This document shows positions 61,783 through 64,000 of a stretch of DNA of 64,000 nt, piece by piece (positions within the stretch are counted from its first letter, which is position 1; each line of letters begins with the position of its first letter). The position numbers and the translations under genes were made by a program. Under the pieces are notes generated by a model. It ran no database searches. It saw only the letters and a list, made by a program, of their open reading frames with translations, and was not told where the DNA came from. Source of the stretch: JAICXG01 sp036494545 (GTDB lineage: Bacteria; Verrucomicrobiota; Verrucomicrobiia; Chthoniobacterales; UBA10450); NCBI GenBank assembly GCA_036494545.1, contig DASXOB010000016.1, positions 620,001-684,000 on the forward strand. Reading direction: 5' to 3'.

Positions 61783-64000
61783 TTACTTGATGTTGTAAAT
61801 CTCGACCAAGCCTACTCCGGTCGTATTGTCATCGCCCGTAACGATAGCGGTATAAAGCCCGACCGGAACCGTAGTATAAATTGCACTCTCGCGTGAGTCC
61901 GTCGGGGCAAGGCCAAGTGCCTGCAGATTGGCCACCTGACTTGCGTCATCCTGCCAGTTATTGTTTGTCGCGAGAAGGGCCCCGTTGCTATCGTGCAACT
62001 CGAGCACCGGATCGGCAACCGTACCGGTGACTCCCAGGCTCGACAGGCTAGGTCCAAGCGCGCGCACGACTAAAGTCGCCGCCGGAGCGCCGGTTGGTCC
62101 AATAATCACACCACCTATGAGAACGTTGTCCCCTGTTCCTACAAAGCCACGCGTACTGACATTGGCCAGCTCCGCGTCCGTCGCGAATCCAAGGCCATAA
62201 ACTTCCACGAGGCCAATGCCAGTCCCGCCGCCTTGGCCACTAAGGACCGCGGTATAGGCGCCGGCAGGAAGAGTCGCGAGAATGGCTGACTCGGCGTCGC
62301 TCGTCGGAGCGAGACCGGTAGCCATAATATCGTCTTGTTGACTCTCTTTCCAGTTATCGTTAGTTACAACTGGGCCAGTCGGCTCATGCAATTCAAGGAT
62401 TGGATCGGCGAGCACACCCTGCACACCGGAAATACCGAGCGAAGGGCCCAGGCCGCGGATAAGGACTTGCTTGGATTCGGAGCCGGTAATGATAAAGCCG
62501 CCAATACCTACGTTGGCGCCGCTCTGGACGTCAAGGCGTGTAGAAATGTTCTGTGGCTGCACCGGAGGCGGGTTTTCTCCTTCAACCAAAGTAAGAGTGG
62601 AGTTTGCGGCCACATCTCTCATTAGATCGATCATCCCACTTGGCCAATTCACTTGAATAGTCGCAGTAGCGGCGGATCCAATACCGAAGTGAAGCGGTTC
62701 GCTGCTTTGCGAGGCATACTGGCCACCACTGTCGCCAGTGTTTTCCCGGAAGGCTTGGCCGCCGTCGTAAGTCACCGTGACACGCGCGCCTAGGCCATAA
62801 CGGTTCGATTTCATTCCGTGCAGATTAACCTTGAGATAGTGATTACTATTTCCTTTGTTCCTCAGGAGATAGTGGAACCCGGTGGCTGCTTCTCCAGTTT
62901 CTTTGGTCGGCGCAATACCGTCTTGGACGACGAGGTCAAGAAAACCGTCATTGTCATAATCCCCCCAGGCGGCGAGTTTATGTGCCTCTGTGTCGTGATC
63001 AGTTTCCAGAGCGACTCCTTCCGTCGCCGCCACATCGGTAAACGTCCCATCACCGTTGTTGTGGTAAAGGATATTGGCGTTACCCGGTCCAAGAACGTTT
63101 GTGCCCGGGCGAGCAATGAAAAGATCGAGAAAACCATCGTTATCGTAGTCGCCCCAGACCGCCGCCCAGGTGTTCGTGTTATCATTTGTGCCACTGGTAG
63201 CGGTGACATCGGTAAACGTGCCATCACCATTGTTGTGATAGAGGCTGTTACCTAGATCGCCAAGACCACTTTGCTTGCCTCGAGAGATATAGAGATCGAG
63301 TAGCCCGTCATTGTCATAGTCGCCCCAAGCCAATCCCATGGCGTTAAGGCGGGCGGTAATCCCGGCGGCCACAGTAACGTCTGTGAACGTGCCATCGCCA
63401 TTGTTATGATAGAGAGCCTCTGAGGCGCCATTGCCGCCCATGACCACGTCCATGTAACCATCGTTATCGTAGTCGGCAAAGGAACAGAGAGCTCCTTCCA
63501 CGATGTCATGCTCAGCCATCTCCAGGCCGCCGGCTCCAGGCACCACCGCAAACGTACCATCGCCGTTGTTGTGATAGAGCACATTTACACCGGGTTCCTG
63601 AACCGTCGACTGGTTCTTGACGAAGATGTCCAGCAAACCATCGTTATCGTAGTCGACAAAGACGCCGCACTCTCCGTAGTTACGACCTGTCTCAAGGACG
63701 TCGCCCGCATAAGTAAAGGTGCCATCGCCATTTCCGTGATACAGAGGGTTGCGTGTAGGTACGCTCGAGATAAGAACCTTGATTCCACTATCATCGCCTT
63801 CACCCTGGAAAGGAGGCTCGACCGTGAGGAAATCTAAATTTCCATCTCCGTCATAGTCTCCCAGCGCATAACTCAACCAGTCTTTGTTGTCGTCGTCATT
63901 ATTCCCATCGAGACCAGATTTGGCTCCGGATTCGGTGAAGGTGCCATTCTTATTGTTGATGTAAACAAAGGGCGTAGCCGGTCCTCCGAGATAATCCAGC
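61783..64000 (-). CDS. FG-GAP/UnbV protein with duplicated C-terminal repeat (5' end beyond window)
   Basis: The frame is open through the right edge (LDYLGGPATPFVYINNKNGTF at the edge), so the signal peptide and first repeat are missing; the TTG at 63876 is internal. The propeller and UnbV domain (GLGARVTVTYDGG, YASQSSEPLHFGIG, VNWPSGMIDLMRDVAANST) parallel the preceding gene closely. Instead of an Ig-like tail it ends with two copies of the roughly 110-residue domain seen in the BNR protein. Marks are NISTRLDV and NVSTRGFVGTGDNVLIGG, LGPSL twice, DPILELH and DPVLELH, ESAILATLPAGAYTAVLSG, and a final LVEIYNIK. The pair shows tail swapping on a common propeller. Confidence 0.9.
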   Translation of the reverse strand, partial: LDYLGGPATPFVYINNKNGTFTESGAKSGLDGNNDDDNKDWLSYALGDYDGDGNLDFLTVEPPFQGEGDDSGIKVLISSVPTRNPLYHGNGDGTFTYAGDVLETGRNYGECGVFVDYDNDGLLDIFVKNQSTVQEPGVNVLYHNNGDGTFAVVPGAGGLEMAEHDIVEGALCSFADYDNDGYMDVVMGGNGASEALYHNNGDGTFTDVTVAAGITARLNAMGLAWGDYDNDGLLDLYISRGKQSGLGDLGNSLYHNNGDGTFTDVTATSGTNDNTNTWAAVWGDYDNDGFLDLFIARPGTNVLGPGNANILYHNNGDGTFTDVAATEGVALETDHDTEAHKLAAWGDYDNDGFLDLVVQDGIAPTKETGEAATGFHYLLRNKGNSNHYLKVNLHGMKSNRYGLGARVTVTYDGGQAFRENTGDSGGQYASQSSEPLHFGIGSAATATIQVNWPSGMIDLMRDVAANSTLTLVEGENPPPVQPQNISTRLDVQSGANVGIGGFIITGSESKQVLIRGLGPSLGISGVQGVLADPILELHEPTGPVVTNDNWKESQQDDIMATGLAPTSDAESAILATLPAGAYTAVLSGQGGGTGIGLVEVYGLGFATDAELANVSTRGFVGTGDNVLIGGVIIGPTGAPAATLVVRALGPSLSSLGVTGTVADPVLELHDSNGALLATNNNWQDDASQVANLQALGLAPTDSRESAIYTTVPVGLYTAIVTGDDNTTGVGLVEIYNIK

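Overview
The window looks like a chromosomal segment of a GC-rich, Gram-negative soil bacterium, most likely a verrucomicrobium near Chthoniobacterales. I infer this from gene content and not from a marker gene. The clues are Ser-Pro/Thr-Pro linkers after signal peptides, FG-GAP/UnbV and PhoD-like secreted proteins with Ig-like tails, a GldG/DUF4340 ABC locus, a dnaK-groES-groEL cluster, a menaquinone-type UbiE and a verrucomicrobial-style porin remnant. There is no rRNA, CRISPR array, prophage or insertion sequence. Two tRNA genes are present (Thr-CGU, Leu-UAG).

Layout. 0-5.3 kb: a partial TauE/SafE exporter, a ferredoxin, thiD (apparently with a non-canonical start), rnc, an S41-like protein without its catalytic residues, and purD. 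5.5-12.4 kb: an HxlR regulator with a Na+/H+ antiporter, then a succinate dehydrogenase operon with one large Cys/His-rich membrane anchor, then ubiE. 12.4-19 kb (minus strand): HtrA protease and a four-gene ABC/GldG/DUF4340 locus. 19-21.8 kb: sucA. 21.8-28.4 kb: a minus-strand polysaccharide operon with a GH18-NodB-GT2 fusion and two glycosidases. 28.5-32.6 kb: tRNAs, glycerate kinase, MATE pump, PhzF, CYTH. 32.7-40.6 kb: a phosphate locus (phoB-phoR-phoU-sixA facing pstSCAB-phoU) with a convincing PHO box before pstS. 40.7-46 kb: porin pseudogene, zinc-ribbon coiled-coil protein, dnaK, groES, groEL. 46-64 kb: large secreted proteins (BNR, two tandem PhoD-like, two FG-GAP/UnbV) with uvrB, a fused ATP sulfurylase/APS kinase, an esterase and a methyltransferase between them.

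The most unusual signal belongs to no gene. The 9-mer TCGTTAGGC (reverse GCCTAACGA) occurs exactly 35 times by my hand count, against about 0.5 expected for a random 9-mer on both strands of 64 kb. Several near-copies occur as well. It lies mostly inside genes, on both strands, repeatedly supplies stop codons (including both stops of the convergent pair thiD/rnc), and is absent or nearly so from the chaperone, pst, glycosidase and secreted-protein blocks. It behaves like an uptake-sequence or HIP1-type genome-wide motif, but its function is unknown to me.

A second theme is modular surface proteins. A roughly 110-residue domain occurs twice at the end of the BNR protein, twice at the end of the last FG-GAP protein, and once as a decayed fragment at 59.5-59.7 kb. 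An Ig-like tail is shared by both PhoD-like proteins and the other FG-GAP protein.
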